DNA of 64,000 bases from Limimaricola hongkongensis DSM 17492 (GTDB lineage Bacteria > Pseudomonadota > Alphaproteobacteria > Rhodobacterales > Rhodobacteraceae), in NCBI RefSeq assembly GCF_000600975.2, contig NZ_KK088652.1, forward strand, positions 1-64,000. Reading direction: 5' to 3'. Below, in pieces: positions 63,306 to 64,000 of this stretch. Numbering within the stretch: the stretch's first letter is position 1; the number at the start of each line of letters is the position of its first letter. Both the position numbers and the translations under genes were made by a program. Below the pieces are notes generated by a model, which ran no database searches, was not told the DNA's origin, and saw only the letters and a list, made by a program, of their open reading frames with translations.

Positions 63306-64000
63306 ATGAGCGTCGAGGCTTGCGCCGGATTGGTCGAACGCGGCGATCCCGACCGCTTTCGCGCCGCCATGGCCGCGCCCGTGGCGGCGCGCGAAAAGCT
63401 GTTCCCGCTTTACGCCTTCAACCTCGAAGTGGCGCGCGCGCCCTTCGTGACCAAGGAGCCGATGATCGCGGAGATGCGCCTGCAATGGTGGCGCGACGTG
63501 GTCGAGGAAATCGTCGGCGGCGCGCCGGTGCGCGCCCACGAGGTCGCAGCACCCCTGGCGCAGGTCGTGCGCGAGGGCGGCCTGCCCGAAGCCGCGCTCG
63601 ATGCGCTTGTCGCCGCGCGGCGCTGGGACATCTATGCCGATCCCTTCGAGGATCAGGCCGCGCTCGATGCGCATATCGACGCGACGGCGGGCGGGCTGAT
63701 GTGGCTGTCGGCCAAGGCGCTTGGCGCGGCGGACGACGAAGAGACCGCGATCCGGCAGGCGGGGCTCGGCCATGGCGTGGCGCTGTGGCTGATGGCGATC
63801 CCGGCCTTCGAGGAGCGGGGCAAGCGTCCGCTCGTCGATGGCCGCGCGGAGGCGGTGCGGGAGTTTGCCAAGCGGGGCCTTGATGCGTTGCAGGCCGCGC
63901 GCCGGGCGCGGATATCGAAACCCGCCATCCCGGCGCTGCGCGCCGCGTGGCAGGCCGAAGGCGTGCTCAAGCGCGCGATCTCCACGCCGCGCCGCGTTGC
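63306..64000 (+). CDS. Squalene/phytoene synthase-like protein (partial)
   Basis: The gene runs off the right edge; about 231 codons are visible. It has the SQS/PSY fold features: LVERGDPDRFRAAMAAP, LFPLYAFNLEVAR, and MRLQWWRDVVEEI in place of the first Asp-rich motif. The DxxxD prenyl-diphosphate motifs are reduced, as in the NDUFAF6-like branch of the family rather than carotenoid enzymes. No carotenoid genes are adjacent. The ATG at 63306 is preceded by the shared leader repeat. Confidence 0.8.
   Translation, partial: MSVEACAGLVERGDPDRFRAAMAAPVAAREKLFPLYAFNLEVARAPFVTKEPMIAEMRLQWWRDVVEEIVGGAPVRAHEVAAPLAQVVREGGLPEAALDALVAARRWDIYADPFEDQAALDAHIDATAGGLMWLSAKALGAADDEETAIRQAGLGHGVALWLMAIPAFEERGKRPLVDGRAEAVREFAKRGLDALQAARRARISKPAIPALRAAWQAEGVLKRAISTPRRV

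Overview
The window is chromosomal DNA of a high-GC alphaproteobacterium, most likely a member of the Rhodobacterales (Rhodobacter/Paracoccus/Roseobacter relatives). The evidence is the gene content and order: yajC-secD-secF followed by an Mth938-like gene and ccmABCDG, lpxD beside a dedicated ACP and ketoacyl synthase, glnB-glnA, cysS-cimA, an IalB-family protein, a DUF1289-ruvX-ccmI operon, and Bcr/CflA and Atm1 exporters. Almost everything is core metabolism and cell biology. Genes are tightly packed with many four-base start/stop overlaps, and many transcription units end in GC-rich hairpins.

Layout. 1-752: lower-GC accessory DNA with a truncated integrase-like ORF abutting dusA, a known integration target, so probably the end of an integrated element. 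753-7492: dusA, a TauE/SafE exporter, a ccmI-ruvX-DUF1289 operon (minus), a repeat-rich acidic membrane protein, superoxide dismutase, a small protein with a host-attachment-family protein, and a LOG-family hydrolase. 7630-15681: exporters (Atm1 ABC, Bcr/CflA MFS, and an RND pump with its adaptor). 16011-19546: a YfgM-BamB-Der block in the same order as in Escherichia coli. 19599-27982: a TspO-like protein and SerRS (minus), then yajC-secD-secF, an Mth938-like gene and the cytochrome c maturation genes ccmABCDG. 28028-35682: a diheme cytochrome c, aconitase, a DUF1223 protein, an LpxL-like acyltransferase, an orphan FliG-like protein and a LuxR-type regulator. 35719-43309: purB, a lineage-specific protein, glnB-glnA behind a close match to a sigma-54 promoter, NAD(P)H-hydrate repair, tRNA-Leu(UAG) and trigger factor. 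43398-51886: a glyoxalase/LysR divergent pair, two cell-wall enzymes (DUF882 peptidase-like and YcbB L,D-transpeptidase), an lpxD-ACP-KAS cassette, an IalB protein, a 530-bp noncoding stretch and an NTF2-like protein. 51975-64000: CNNM/CorC transporter, a three-gene xerD operon, aroK-aroB, an outer-membrane beta-barrel, an aminotransferase, cysS-cimA, and the start of a squalene/phytoene-synthase-like gene cut by the window edge.

Points most worth a second look: (1) a near-identical leader of about 34 nt, ending in the ribosome-binding site, in front of two unrelated genes (24896 and 63306) whose eukaryotic relatives are both complex I assembly factors; (2) ccmA with no ATG/GTG/TTG start at the homologous position, only a CTG overlapping the upstream stop; (3) the sigma-54 promoter before glnBA; (4) operator-like palindromes in front of both drug exporters with no regulator nearby; (5) the dusA-linked integrase remnant; (6) an RND permease with an extra membrane segment; and (7) a noncoding region with terminator-like hairpins that may encode a small RNA. 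No CRISPR array, rRNA operon, insertion sequence or obvious defence system was found.
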